A stretch of 64,000 bases of DNA from Vibrio sagamiensis NBRC 104589 (GTDB lineage Bacteria > Pseudomonadota > Gammaproteobacteria > Enterobacterales > Vibrionaceae): assembly GCF_007990935.1 (NCBI RefSeq), contig NZ_BJXJ01000009.1, positions 1 to 64,000 of the forward strand. Reading direction: 5' to 3'. Position 1 is the stretch's first letter; each line of letters opens with the position of its first letter. The notes under the pieces are model-generated. The model had not been told where the DNA came from, ran no database searches, and saw only the letters and a list, made by a program, of their open reading frames with translations. The position numbers and the translations under genes were made by a program. Shown piece after piece: positions 45,070 to 54,071 of the stretch.

Positions 45070-46790
45070 GATACCCCTCCTTCAACGCTTGTTTTTTCAT
45101 GGACGATGCCGCTTTCAATAATTGGAAACAACCATGTATCGGTATAGCTAGGATCATTAATTTCATCAATTAATGGCGCTCCTTGGAAGAAAGTAACGCG
45201 TACCCAACGATCAGAACGAGGGTCAAATTTAGTCGCGCCTAACATTGATAGCTTACATCGTAACAAATGAATAGGTAGAGTTTCTTGATGAATAACGTTC
45301 ATCTGTACGTCCCCCATCTTTCGCTGGCATAACGTCCAAACACGACGTGCAATAGTCCGATATTGTGGGTATAGCAATAAAAATTCTGCTAATGACATCG
45401 TTAAAGAATGTTGCTGCAAGCTGTCATAGAGACAATTGACTTGTCGACCAATATCTAGAGGAAGTTCGTTTTCTTCTCCCTTTTCTTGGCCACGAACCCC
45501 TAGTCTTGGCTCCTCCTTATCCTTAGAGCGATACCAAAACCAGTAACAGCTTTCAGGAAGAGAGTAATCTTCTTTGATGGCCCACTGATACTTCTCCTCA
45601 ATTGCGGTCATTAAGTCTTTTACAGCAAGTCCTGACGAAAGAGAAAAGGATTCATTTGTATTCATTTGCTCAGAAAGTGAATCAACCATGCATGGGTAGA
45701 GTTCAATTAAGCATGACAACAGAATTTCTTGGCTCTCCAAACCAAAACTTCTACTATGCGCAACGAGATCAGACCATGTTTTCTGATTGACGATGAACCA
45801 TGACACACAGTTTATAAGTTGTCTTACGTCTTCTATCGCTTGCTGATTAAGCTGCTGCTGGTAGTCGTTAATCGTTACAATCTGCTCTAAATGACGTACT
45901 GCTTTGAACAAAAAACGTTCCAAAGACTTTCCTTGCTGGATGCCACAATCTAATGCTAAGACTTCAGCAATTGCTGTTTCTCGAGTAGTCATCCACTGAT
46001 CAACGATACAAGGATGATGAATTAAAAATGGGGCCATGCCTAATCCGGTTGCATTACCCACACCAAGATAACGTTGAAGTTCTCTATTCAGAGTAACGGC
46101 GTTATTATTTCCTTTCTGCCTTGCCAGATAATGAACCCAATCTAGGCTGAACGACCTAAGCAGATAAACGGCACACATTTGAGCACTAAATGATTGGTAA
46201 AAGTCAGGATTGTTCTCTAGACGATTAAAGTCAGCAATACCAAATTTACCATTACCATAAACCGCTGTAGTACGCAGAATATAACCCACTTCAATCAACT
46301 CGTGAGCTTGTGGTTGTGTCCCTTCAGATAAAGCTTTTATTATATGTTCAAAAACACGAACACTTTTATTTGCACGGGCAAGTACTAATACTGTATTAGA
46401 ATTTCGCCCCGCTTCTTGTAAAGGAATGTTTTCACTTAACTGCCTTAATAGCTCTGCGTCTACTTCACCTTGTACAAGTGCAAAAGTCACATCCCATTTA
46501 TTAGCAATGACTCTATCATTACGCTCTTCATCTTCTATTTCAGTACAAAAAGCAACAAAGTGATATTTATTCTCAGGCGTGACTATTCGATAGATAACGT
46601 GACCAAACCCACGTGGACATAATTGCCATTCTGTTAAAGAAAATTGCCAGGCGTGACTCGCTATCTTTCGAATCAAACTTCTCGCAAAGCTGATTCGAGT
46701 TTGGTGCATGGCTCCTAGCCGATTCGGGTCCATGACAATCGCAGCATTTCTTAGTATTGTCTCTGCGTCTGTAGAACGATGTGCGTCCAT
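45066..46790 (-). CDS. Large uncharacterised cytoplasmic protein in the BCCT catabolic block
   Basis: About 574 residues, no signal peptide or membrane helices. The start at 46790 follows GGTGGTGAG; a GTG four codons upstream is less likely. I recognise no catalytic domain. Visible features: FGHVIYRIVTPENKYHFVAFCTEIED (near 60-85), a long helical middle with many Gln and Leu, GNGKFGIADF (near 185), a His/Met-rich stretch around 255-265, and the C-terminal DPRSDRWVRVTFFQGAPLI. Translationally coupled to the DUF3726-like gene downstream. The pair follows a BCCT transporter and a dipeptidase-like gene, suggesting a shared catabolic task. Confidence 0.75.
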   Translation of the reverse strand: MDAHRSTDAETILRNAAIVMDPNRLGAMHQTRISFARSLIRKIASHAWQFSLTEWQLCPRGFGHVIYRIVTPENKYHFVAFCTEIEDEERNDRVIANKWDVTFALVQGEVDAELLRQLSENIPLQEAGRNSNTVLVLARANKSVRVFEHIIKALSEGTQPQAHELIEVGYILRTTAVYGNGKFGIADFNRLENNPDFYQSFSAQMCAVYLLRSFSLDWVHYLARQKGNNNAVTLNRELQRYLGVGNATGLGMAPFLIHHPCIVDQWMTTRETAIAEVLALDCGIQQGKSLERFLFKAVRHLEQIVTINDYQQQLNQQAIEDVRQLINCVSWFIVNQKTWSDLVAHSRSFGLESQEILLSCLIELYPCMVDSLSEQMNTNESFSLSSGLAVKDLMTAIEEKYQWAIKEDYSLPESCYWFWYRSKDKEEPRLGVRGQEKGEENELPLDIGRQVNCLYDSLQQHSLTMSLAEFLLLYPQYRTIARRVWTLCQRKMGDVQMNVIHQETLPIHLLRCKLSMLGATKFDPRSDRWVRVTFFQGAPLIDEINDPSYTDTWLFPIIESGIVHEKTSVEGGVS

Positions 46791-46911
46791 TTTGCTCACC
46801 ACCTATTGTTATCATTAATATTCAGACTGTTTTGTATGCCCATTAACCTTTAATATGCCCGAGTAACCTTTAAAGGTGTCCTCTAATAACCTCTTCTCTG
46901 ATAACATCTCC

Positions 46912-48504
46912 TTAAACACCTTGCTCTTTAGCCAAACTAAGCGCTATCTGAGGGGCATTCCACAAGGAAGGCATAAGAATGAGGGAAACAGGCACCGCTG
47001 TGATGACAATAAACGACTGCAAAGCAGTAATCCCACCAGCCCCAAGCGAAATTAAAATCAGTGCTGTCACACCCATTGCAACTCCCCAAAAAGCACGAAT
47101 CAGCGGGTTTGGCTCTGTTTCACCACTTATAACAACACTGATAGTGTAAGTCATAGAGTCTCCAGTCGTGACAATAAAAATGGTTGTCAGAATCAAGAAG
47201 AGGATGGAGATCAGAGTTGGTAGTGGCAGTTGTTGAGTGACTGCTAGTAAGGCACCTGGAAGATTAAAACCTTCGAAAGCATTACTGACTGTACCCGGTA
47301 ATGACATTTCAAATGCTAATCCAGCTCCACCGACGATGGTGAACCAAAAACAAGTGGTTAAGGGGGCAATAATTGAAATCGTGGTTATCAATTGACGTAT
47401 CGAACGACCTCGCGAAATACGCGCAATAAAAATCGCCATCATTGGGCCATAACCCAAAAACCAGCCCCAGAAAAACACTGTCCACCAGCTCAACCATGCT
47501 TCATCACCACGATAAGTCGCCATCGGTATAAAGTTATCCACCATAGTGCCAACAGCTTGGATATAACCGTTGAAGATAAAACTTGTTGGGCCAAAAATTA
47601 GGATATAAACCATTAATGTGACAGCCAAAATAACATTATAACGGCTGAGGAACTGCATACCACGATTGATCCCACTCAGTGCAGAAACGGTATATAAGAC
47701 GATGGCAAACAAAATGATCAAGGATTGCGTAGTCAAACTATCAGGGATATCAAACAAAGCATTTAATGCATAGCTTACCTGTAAGCCCAAAAAACCAATT
47801 GGGCCAATGGTGCCTGCAGCAACGGCAATAATACAACAAGCATCGATGAGCGCCCCGACTTGCCCTTTGATGACCTTCTTGCCAAATAAAGGGTAAAGAA
47901 GAATTCTAGGTTTAAGAGGCAACCCTTTATCATAATGCAAATGCATGACCACAATAGAAGTAAGGCCCCCCACAATAGCCCAAGCAAGGAATCCCCAGTG
48001 CATGAAGGATTGAGCAAGAGCATTGACTGCGAGTTGGTGTTTATCGGTCTGCTCAAGGTATAACGGTGGTGGGCTAACGTAATGGGCAATCGGTTCTGCT
48101 GCGGCCCAAAAGACACCACCACCAGCTAGAAGTGTGCAAAATATGATTGCCACCCAACGAAAGCTGCTCATTTCTGGTTTTCTTAACCCACCCAGCTTAA
48201 CCTGACCTGTTCTGCCAGAGGCTAAACCAAGCCCAATTAGAAAAGTCAACAGCAGCAGAACCTGCCAATAAGGACCAAACAAGCTAACCGCAAGCTGAAA
48301 GCCATCGTTCACTATTGTATTTAACTTTTCACCATCATAGAGTGCAGCAGTAACAAAAGCTCCTACAAAACTGCTGCTATACCAAAGCGCTGGATTATTC
48401 AGGCCAAACTTAGTAGCATTTTCTTTAAAATAACTCTTGCGATAAACGCTATTTACTAAGCGTCCATGCGCAGACGCGTTGATACTCTTCGCTAAATCAG
48501 ACAT
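46912..48504 (-). CDS. BCCT-family transporter with a divergent aromatic box
   Basis: Inner-membrane betaine/carnitine/choline transporter family protein, about 530 residues, 12 hydrophobic segments. The start at 48504 has GGAG upstream; an in-frame TTG five codons before is rejected. The family core is present at WLSWWTVFFWGWFLGYGPMMAIFIARISRGRSIRQL, read in parts, but the substrate-site tryptophan box that reads like W-W-I-S-W-S-P in betaine carriers is G-W-F-L-G-Y-G-P here, pointing to a different substrate. Sits between a dipeptidase-like gene (13 bp upstream past the stop) and two uncharacterised genes, in one leftward unit. Probably imports the compound degraded by the neighbours. Confidence 0.9.
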   Translation of the reverse strand: MSDLAKSINASAHGRLVNSVYRKSYFKENATKFGLNNPALWYSSSFVGAFVTAALYDGEKLNTIVNDGFQLAVSLFGPYWQVLLLLTFLIGLGLASGRTGQVKLGGLRKPEMSSFRWVAIIFCTLLAGGGVFWAAAEPIAHYVSPPPLYLEQTDKHQLAVNALAQSFMHWGFLAWAIVGGLTSIVVMHLHYDKGLPLKPRILLYPLFGKKVIKGQVGALIDACCIIAVAAGTIGPIGFLGLQVSYALNALFDIPDSLTTQSLIILFAIVLYTVSALSGINRGMQFLSRYNVILAVTLMVYILIFGPTSFIFNGYIQAVGTMVDNFIPMATYRGDEAWLSWWTVFFWGWFLGYGPMMAIFIARISRGRSIRQLITTISIIAPLTTCFWFTIVGGAGLAFEMSLPGTVSNAFEGFNLPGALLAVTQQLPLPTLISILFLILTTIFIVTTGDSMTYTISVVISGETEPNPLIRAFWGVAMGVTALILISLGAGGITALQSFIVITAVPVSLILMPSLWNAPQIALSLAKEQGV

Positions 48505-48531
48505 ACGCTGACTCCACAATAAAAATGAGAA

Positions 48532-49521
48532 TTATGCCTTTGACTCAAGCCCTTGTTTCAAAAATTCAAACCAGTTGTCACCCAGTATTCTTCCCGCTTC
48601 TTGTTCGCTAAAGCCTATGTTTAATAATCCGTTATAAATATTTTCCATACCACCAGAACCACAAAACCAAGGTAAAGCATCTGGCCAACCCGCATTCCCT
48701 TGAGATCCTTCGCCATAATCCATCACTTTTGACCAACGGCCATTTCGCATCCATTCAAGAACGTGTTGTGGTTGATTAAGGCACAAATCACTGCCAATAC
48801 CTAAATGCTCGACTCCAACGAGCTCTGCCGCTCTCGCTACCATTTGGCAAAAATCATCCAGTGTACATTGACTGCCGTTGGGCAAATGGAATGGATATAA
48901 ACTAAATCCGAGCAGACCTCCTCGCTGTGTTAAGGCCTTCAGCACGATATTGGATTTATTGCGTAAAGCGTCATGAGCGAAAGTAGGATTAGCATGACTG
49001 ATACATATTGGCCGAGCAGACAGGTCGATCGTTTCTAAAGTAGAGCGCTCAGCACTGTGCGACATATCGATGATCATGCCGACTCGATTCATTTCTTCAA
49101 TGACTTGACGGCCAAAACGTGTCACACCAGCATCATGTTGTTCATAGCAGCCGGTTGCCAACAAGCTTTGATTGTTATAGGTCAGTTGCATAATCATTAA
49201 CCCCTGACGGCGCATCACCTCAACCAAACCAATCTCATCCTCTATCGGTGAACAATTTTGTGCCCCAAACAAAAAACCAACCTTGTTTTGCACCTTTGCT
49301 ACTTCGATATCCGCCACCGAATAGATCGGCATGATCAGATCGGCGTGCTGCTCGAAACGCAAATTCCACTCGGCAAAACGGCTAAGCGTTTCTCGAGCAT
49401 TCTCGTGGTAAACTATGGTTGCATGAACAGCAGTAACACCACTATCTTTAAGTGATTGAAAATATTCTCGGTTCCAGTTGCAATACTGTAATCCATCGAT
49501 CACAATCCTTTGTTTAAACAT
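48532..49521 (-). CDS. M19 (renal dipeptidase-like) hydrolase lacking the N-terminal metal motif
   Basis: 329-residue amidohydrolase-fold protein of peptidase family M19. Conserved: H in IIDMSHSAE (near 153), H in ICISHANP (near 174), and D in LGIGSDLCLNQP (near 243). The usual first motif H-x-D is replaced: after V-I-D-G comes L-Q-Y-C-N-W-N, with no histidine, and the Glu motif is A-Q-N-C-S. So the canonical dizinc site is not complete and ordinary dipeptidase activity is doubtful. M19-like proteins of this kind also occur with betaine catabolism genes in pseudomonads (from memory). GGAGTAGGT precedes the ATG. First or second gene of the BCCT unit. Confidence 0.85.
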   Translation of the reverse strand: MFKQRIVIDGLQYCNWNREYFQSLKDSGVTAVHATIVYHENARETLSRFAEWNLRFEQHADLIMPIYSVADIEVAKVQNKVGFLFGAQNCSPIEDEIGLVEVMRRQGLMIMQLTYNNQSLLATGCYEQHDAGVTRFGRQVIEEMNRVGMIIDMSHSAERSTLETIDLSARPICISHANPTFAHDALRNKSNIVLKALTQRGGLLGFSLYPFHLPNGSQCTLDDFCQMVARAAELVGVEHLGIGSDLCLNQPQHVLEWMRNGRWSKVMDYGEGSQGNAGWPDALPWFCGSGGMENIYNGLLNIGFSEQEAGRILGDNWFEFLKQGLESKA

Positions 49522-49581
49522 ACCTACTCCTTAATGTTGAAACAGTGCAATGAATGCAGCACTTCACTTAACGGCGCTCGC

Positions 49582-51063
49582 TTAATATGGACGCTGATAA
49601 GCCGTCTTCATTACGGTGTAGAACTCTTTGGCATACTGGCCTTGTTCACGAGGGCCAAAGCTCGATGACTTTCTGCCTCCAAATGGCACATGATAATCCG
49701 TCCCTGCAGTAGGTAAATTGACCATGACACAACCGGTTTGAGCCTGCTGTTTGAAGATGGCACTGTTACGCAAGCTTTGAGTGATAATGCCGCCAGTCAA
49801 ACCAAATCGAGTATCGTTCGTCACGGCAATGGCTTCTTCTAGATCAGCCACTCGAATCACGCAGGCAAGCGGGGCAAAAACTTCTTCTTGGTTCACAGAC
49901 CAAGAGCTCTGCGTATTCAAAAAAAGTGTCGGTGACATATAGAAGCCGTCATGTTTCAGTGATAATCGCTCCCCTCCAAATGCCAACTCTGCACCACTTT
50001 GTCGTGCTTTTTCAATCCAATCTAAATTAGCTTCAAGCTGTTGACCATCGACAACGGGGCCCATAAAGATCCCCTCTTCCAGCGCATGACCGACCTTAAG
50101 CTGGCTCATACGTTTGATCAGCGCTTCAACATAGGCATCATGGATACCGTCCATCACAACTAAACGCGACGAGGCTGTACATTTTTGTCCTGCTCCAGAG
50201 AAAGAACCCGCTATGGTCGCTTCTACGGCTATCTGTATGTCCGCATCATCTGCAACGACTAAGGCATTTTTGCTGCCCATCTCTAGCTGACTACGAACAA
50301 AATTCGGCGCCGTCGCAGCGGCCACTTTACGTCCAGTCTCAACTGAACCAGTAAAGCTGACACCATCAATCTCTTTAGAATGTATCAGTGTGTTACCCAC
50401 CTGAGATCCACTTCCTAGCACTAAGTTAAACACGCCCGCAGGTAAACCTTGGCGGTGAATGATCTCTGTGAGTGCAACCGCACTGGCTGGCGTTAAATTG
50501 GCCGGTTTCCAGATTACACTGTTACCAAATGCAAGCGCTGGAGCAATTTTCCATGCCGCCGTTGCGGTAGGGAAGTTCCAAGGCGAAATAATAGCGACAA
50601 CACCAATGGCTTCGCGTGTCACTTCCACAGAGATACCAGGACGAACAGAATCGGCACAGTCGCCAATTTGCCTTAGAACTTCTGCGGCAAAGTATTGAAA
50701 AAACTGTCCCGCGCGATAAATCTCCCCTCGACCTTCAGCAAAAGGTTTCCCTTCCTCACGAGACAAAAGTGTTCCGAGTTCGTCACACCGAGCAATGAGC
50801 TCGTCTCCGATAGCTTGTAATATGGTTTGTTTTCGCTCAATCGGTGTTTTTTCCCATTCAGGTTGAGCTTGTATCGCGGCTTGAATCGCCTCTTCAACTT
50901 GAGCCTGACTCGCCTGAGAAAAAGCACCGAGATTCTCGGTGGTATCCGACGGGTTAATATTATCGATACTGCCAACCCCTGCCTGCCATTCGCCTGCTAT
51001 GTATAAAGACTTTTCTGCTTGAACATGGATCTTTTCTACTTGGACATCGTTAATAAAAGTCAT
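49582..51063 (-). CDS. Aldehyde dehydrogenase, 2-oxoglutarate-semialdehyde dehydrogenase-like
   Basis: 493-residue NAD(P)-dependent aldehyde dehydrogenase. Catalytic Glu in QLEMGSKN (near 257) and catalytic Cys in FSGAGQKCTASSR (near 291) are present; ISPWNFPTATAAWKIAPALAFGNSVIWKPA is the nucleotide-binding region, read in parts. The GAGQKCTASSR context is like 2-oxoglutarate semialdehyde dehydrogenases, but the substrate is not fixed. The start at 51063 has AAAAGGATAG ahead; the longer open frame to 51183 simply translates a dispersed repeat. Lies 60 bp upstream of the dipeptidase-like gene in a leftward block with RidA and BCCT genes, so it likely oxidises an aldehyde made from the imported compound. 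Confidence 0.9.
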   Translation of the reverse strand: MTFINDVQVEKIHVQAEKSLYIAGEWQAGVGSIDNINPSDTTENLGAFSQASQAQVEEAIQAAIQAQPEWEKTPIERKQTILQAIGDELIARCDELGTLLSREEGKPFAEGRGEIYRAGQFFQYFAAEVLRQIGDCADSVRPGISVEVTREAIGVVAIISPWNFPTATAAWKIAPALAFGNSVIWKPANLTPASAVALTEIIHRQGLPAGVFNLVLGSGSQVGNTLIHSKEIDGVSFTGSVETGRKVAAATAPNFVRSQLEMGSKNALVVADDADIQIAVEATIAGSFSGAGQKCTASSRLVVMDGIHDAYVEALIKRMSQLKVGHALEEGIFMGPVVDGQQLEANLDWIEKARQSGAELAFGGERLSLKHDGFYMSPTLFLNTQSSWSVNQEEVFAPLACVIRVADLEEAIAVTNDTRFGLTGGIITQSLRNSAIFKQQAQTGCVMVNLPTAGTDYHVPFGGRKSSSFGPREQGQYAKEFYTVMKTAYQRPY

Positions 51064-51092
51064 CGCTCTATCCTTTTGATTGTTATTGTGTG

Positions 51093-51192
51093 TATACCTT
51101 GGAAATAGAATACTATTCCGCTTCGTTGCCTTCCTTGAATTCGGCTCAGTGACCTCGCTCTGAATCAAGCATCTTGAGGTCACTTGGGTATA
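51093..51192. repeat. Dispersed repeat, 100-bp form
   Basis: Begins TATACCTTGG, contains TATTCCGCTTCGTTGCCTTC and GAATTCGGCTCAGTGACCTC, ends AAGCATCTTGAGG then TCACTTGGGTATA. It is the reverse complement of the first 100 bp of the element at 58197 with few mismatches. Lies between the RidA and aldehyde dehydrogenase genes. Confidence 0.85.
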
Positions 51193-51353
51193 TGTCTTCC
51201 TTCAGACGAACGGGTACTAAAATATGTATGTTGTCTTGATGTAAATGTACTTTCTATTACAAATGCTCTTTATATCGTATGGTTTTGGCTTACATAAACG
51301 CACTGATGTACATAAGCTCATTGTGGTTTAAATGAGCCAATAGAAAATGACGC

Positions 51354-51749
51354 TTACGGATTAGGTTCTGAGTGCTCAACAGCTGCATAAACGACAAATT
51401 CAACCAGCATTTCTTCACGAGCCAAGCCTGCGACGACCATGGCGGCTCGATTAGGGTAAGGTGCATTAAAGTACTCACTGTAGACTTGATTCACCGTCGT
51501 CAGGTATTCACGATCAGTAACGTATATAAGAACTTGAAGCACTGAGTCTAATGACTCCCCTGCACACTCTAAGGTGTGAACAAGATTCTGAAAGGTTTGA
51601 CGCGTTTGCGCTTCAATGCCCCCCTCAACAACAGCACCAGACTCATCGATCGGGATCTGAGCAGTATAAAGCGTACCATTATTAACGATGGCCCATTCCA
51701 ATGGCGCTTTCGAAGCATATAACGCAGTTTTTACAGGATATTTTTTCAT
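51354..51749 (-). CDS. RidA/YjgF-family enamine/imine deaminase
   Basis: 131-residue cytoplasmic RidA-like protein, normally a homotrimer that hydrolyses reactive enamines and imines. Seen: NNGTLYTAQIPIDESGAVVEGGIEAQTRQTFQNL in parts (residues 23-55), the conserved Arg in NRAAMVVAGL near residue 99, and the Glu in MLVEFVVYAAVE near residue 119. First gene of the leftward catabolic block, upstream of the aldehyde dehydrogenase with a dispersed repeat between, and divergent from a LysR gene. Role: probably clears an imine formed while the imported amine is broken down. Confidence 0.9.
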   Translation of the reverse strand: MKKYPVKTALYASKAPLEWAIVNNGTLYTAQIPIDESGAVVEGGIEAQTRQTFQNLVHTLECAGESLDSVLQVLIYVTDREYLTTVNQVYSEYFNAPYPNRAAMVVAGLAREEMLVEFVVYAAVEHSEPNP

Positions 51750-51913
51750 TGACTACATCGCCCAATGGTTAATTTTGTAATTATATTGTTTTAATTTAGT
51801 TAAATATTGCACATTGACATGCGATAAATCTAACGGTAAATTTTTTAATAGTGATAAGTTTTTTTTATCACATAACATAGAGTTAACGCATTTAAAGGGA
51901 TGGAAGCGATGTG

Positions 51914-52804
51914 ATGGATAACATCAAGTTACAGCAATTAATCCATTTTGTGACAGTGGTTCAGGAAGGTGGATTTCGTTCAGCGGCACATAAAGTAAAT
52001 CGCTCTCAAGCCGCTTTGTCTACTTCGATTAAAACGCTCGAAGAAAACCTTGGTAAACCGCTATTTGAGCACGGGAATAAATCAAAACTAACGCCATTTG
52101 GAGAACAATGCTTACCCAAAGTGATACAGTTTATTAGCGGTTATCATTCTCTTTGTAGTGACTTGAGAAGTATGGCATCAGGCCAACAAGGACGAGTACG
52201 TATAGCAACGATTCCATCCGTTGCAGCCAAGTTGATACCGAATGTTCTAAAAAAGTTTTGCACTCAATACCCTGATGTAGAAGTTAGTTTACTTGATGAT
52301 AATGCTGCGGGAGTTGAAGCAAGGTTGCTATCAGGTGATGTTGACTTAGCGTTAGGTAATGCTTCATACCTAAATGCAAGCAGTATCGAGTTTACTCCTT
52401 TAATCTCTGATCCCGTTGGCGTGGTTTGCTTAAAAGACAATCCATTGGCCAAATACACAAAAGGCGTAAGGTGGCAATCATTACAGCAACAGCCTTTCAT
52501 TCGAAATGGGACATGCCTTTTATTAGATTCGACCCCTGCTCGTATCTTGAGTGAACAAGCGCTCTATTCAGTGGCCAATATTACTTCTTTGTTTTCAGTC
52601 TTGGAGCTCGGTATTGGCATTACAACCCTTCCTAAACTGGCCTTTCCTAACCAGTCTTCTCACTTAATTTGGCTGCCTTTGATTGAACCATTGTTAGAAA
52701 GGGAGATTGGTATTTTTAGGTTAAACAATATAACGGTTTCACCTCAAGCCAAAGCATTTCACGATTTATGTGTGCATCACCTTCGACACTCAGAGAGTAC
52801 ATAA
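51914..52804 (+). CDS. LysR regulator of the catabolic block
   Basis: 296-residue LysR-type regulator. HTH: LQQLIHFVTVVQEGGFRSAAHKVNRSQAALSTSIKTLEENLGKPLFEH, spread over residues 6-53; effector domain from about 90 (GRVRIATIPSVAAKLIP). ATG at 51914 has GGAAG eight bases upstream; a GTG just ahead is the other option. Divergent from the ridA-like gene with 164 bp between, the classical arrangement for control of the adjoining catabolic genes; inducer unknown. Followed by a hairpin shared with cyoE. Confidence 0.9.
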   Translation: MDNIKLQQLIHFVTVVQEGGFRSAAHKVNRSQAALSTSIKTLEENLGKPLFEHGNKSKLTPFGEQCLPKVIQFISGYHSLCSDLRSMASGQQGRVRIATIPSVAAKLIPNVLKKFCTQYPDVEVSLLDDNAAGVEARLLSGDVDLALGNASYLNASSIEFTPLISDPVGVVCLKDNPLAKYTKGVRWQSLQQQPFIRNGTCLLLDSTPARILSEQALYSVANITSLFSVLELGIGITTLPKLAFPNQSSHLIWLPLIEPLLEREIGIFRLNNITVSPQAKAFHDLCVHHLRHSEST

Positions 52805-52813
52805 ACATAATGC

Positions 52814-52855
52814 TCTAAAAAAACAAAGCCCTTACGTCGGATACATAAGGGCTTT
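52814..52855. terminator. Terminator between LysR and cyoE
   Basis: AAAGCCCTTA (52825-52834) / TAAGGGCTTT (52846-52855), preceded by AAAAAAA, which gives a TTTTTTT tail on the minus strand for cyoE. Works for the + strand LysR gene with a weaker tail. Confidence 0.88.
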
Positions 52856-52884
52856 ATATGCTTAGGATAGTTGAGAAAGAGTGA

Positions 52885-53751
52885 TTAAAAAGGTAAAGGG
52901 ATCAACTCAATACCTAAAACGCCACTGACTGCCATAACAGCAAGTAACGACACCTTAAATACTGCTTTTGACCACGGTACACAGTTGTCATTATCGACCG
53001 GACGGAAAGTGACTCTTGTCCATGCAAAACACACCGCGGCTGAAACAGCTAGGTATTCGTACCCCGCTTCACCTAAAGCAAATAACCCCATAGATGCCAG
53101 AGTAAATGCCACGACATAAGCTTTCATATGACGATGCGCTTTCTCAATACCTTCTTTGACTGGTAAAACAGGAATCCCTGCATCACGATAGTCCTGCATA
53201 CGGAACATTGCGATTGCGTATGAGTGAGGCATCTGCCATAAACAAAACATTAAAAAGAGCAAAATCGACTCTAAGCTAATGTAATTTGTCACCGCAAGAT
53301 AACCCACTAAAGGAGGAACAGCTCCAGAAAGGCTTCCTACCAAAGTGCCATAAACTGAGTTGCGCTTATACCACATGGTGTAGAAAAATACGTAAAACAC
53401 ATAACCAAGAAGAACCACAACCGCTGATAAAGGGTTGGCCAATTGGAATAATAAAGCGGTACCGACGAGTAACAAGACCAAGGCATAAACAAAAGCAATA
53501 TCGCTATTGATGTTACCTAAGACCAAATCACGACGTTGAGTTCGCTTCATCTTTTGGTCAATATCTCGGTCAAAAATGTTATTTACTACGCATCCTGAAG
53601 CAATGACCAATCCAACACCCGCTAACACAGTTAGCAATAGTGTAAAACTGGCCGCTTCTGTTTTAGCGGCGAGGAAGAACCCCGCCGCAACAGAAATCAG
53701 GTTGCCGAAAATAATGCCCGGTTTTGTAATAGACAAATAACTTTTCAGCAT
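52885..53751 (-). CDS. cyoE: Protoheme IX farnesyltransferase
   Basis: 288-residue inner-membrane prenyltransferase that adds farnesyl to heme B to make heme O for the bo oxidase. The aspartate-rich prenyl-diphosphate motif N-x-x-x-D-R-D-I-D is seen at NNIFDRDIDQKMKRTQRRDLV near residue 62, with the second loop DYRDAGIPVLPVKEG near residue 187. Multiple transmembrane helices; length matches E. coli CyoE (296). Last gene of cyoABCDE, eight bases after cyoD, followed by a terminator. Confidence 0.95.
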   Translation of the reverse strand: MLKSYLSITKPGIIFGNLISVAAGFFLAAKTEAASFTLLLTVLAGVGLVIASGCVVNNIFDRDIDQKMKRTQRRDLVLGNINSDIAFVYALVLLLVGTALLFQLANPLSAVVVLLGYVFYVFFYTMWYKRNSVYGTLVGSLSGAVPPLVGYLAVTNYISLESILLFLMFCLWQMPHSYAIAMFRMQDYRDAGIPVLPVKEGIEKAHRHMKAYVVAFTLASMGLFALGEAGYEYLAVSAAVCFAWTRVTFRPVDNDNCVPWSKAVFKVSLLAVMAVSGVLGIELIPLPF

Positions 53752-53759
53752 ACCCTAGC

Positions 53760-54071
53760 CTACAGCTTCATATTGACAGTCATGTTGTAAATAATCCAGA
53801 CCGAACCAGCGATCAGAATTAATACAACAATTGCAGTGAACATGAGTGACACAAAGTTCCAGCGGCCATCGTCTGTCTTAAGCTCCATGTGCAAGAAGTA
53901 TTTAAAATGCACAAAGATTTGAACGAGAGCACAACCAAAAAGCACAACATACGTTGCCGCTTCTGGTAATGCCTTTGCCCACACACAATAGAAAGGTATG
54001 ACGGTCAGAATCAAAGACGCAATAAAACCTTTAACGTAATCAGAAGCACCTGTATCTAGATGTTGTCCCAT
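53760..54071 (-). CDS. cyoD: Cytochrome bo quinol oxidase subunit IV
   Basis: 103-residue small subunit with three transmembrane helices, as in E. coli CyoD (109). KGFIASLILTVIPFYCVW near residue 14 and QIFVHFKYFLHMELK near residue 62 are the family motifs. The ATG at 54071 overlaps the cyoC stop by one base (TAATG), so translation is coupled; the longer frame to 54116 runs into cyoC and is rejected. Aids assembly of the oxidase. Confidence 0.93.
   Translation of the reverse strand: MGQHLDTGASDYVKGFIASLILTVIPFYCVWAKALPEAATYVVLFGCALVQIFVHFKYFLHMELKTDDGRWNFVSLMFTAIVVLILIAGSVWIIYNMTVNMKL

Noticed and set aside
46801..46911. Possible repeat copy with TATGCCC and GAGTAACCTTTAAAGG
   Set aside because: Arms do not match the dispersed repeat well enough.
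51064..51183. N-terminal extension of the aldehyde dehydrogenase
   Set aside because: It translates the dispersed repeat; ATG at 51063 has a good ribosome-binding site and the family N-terminus.
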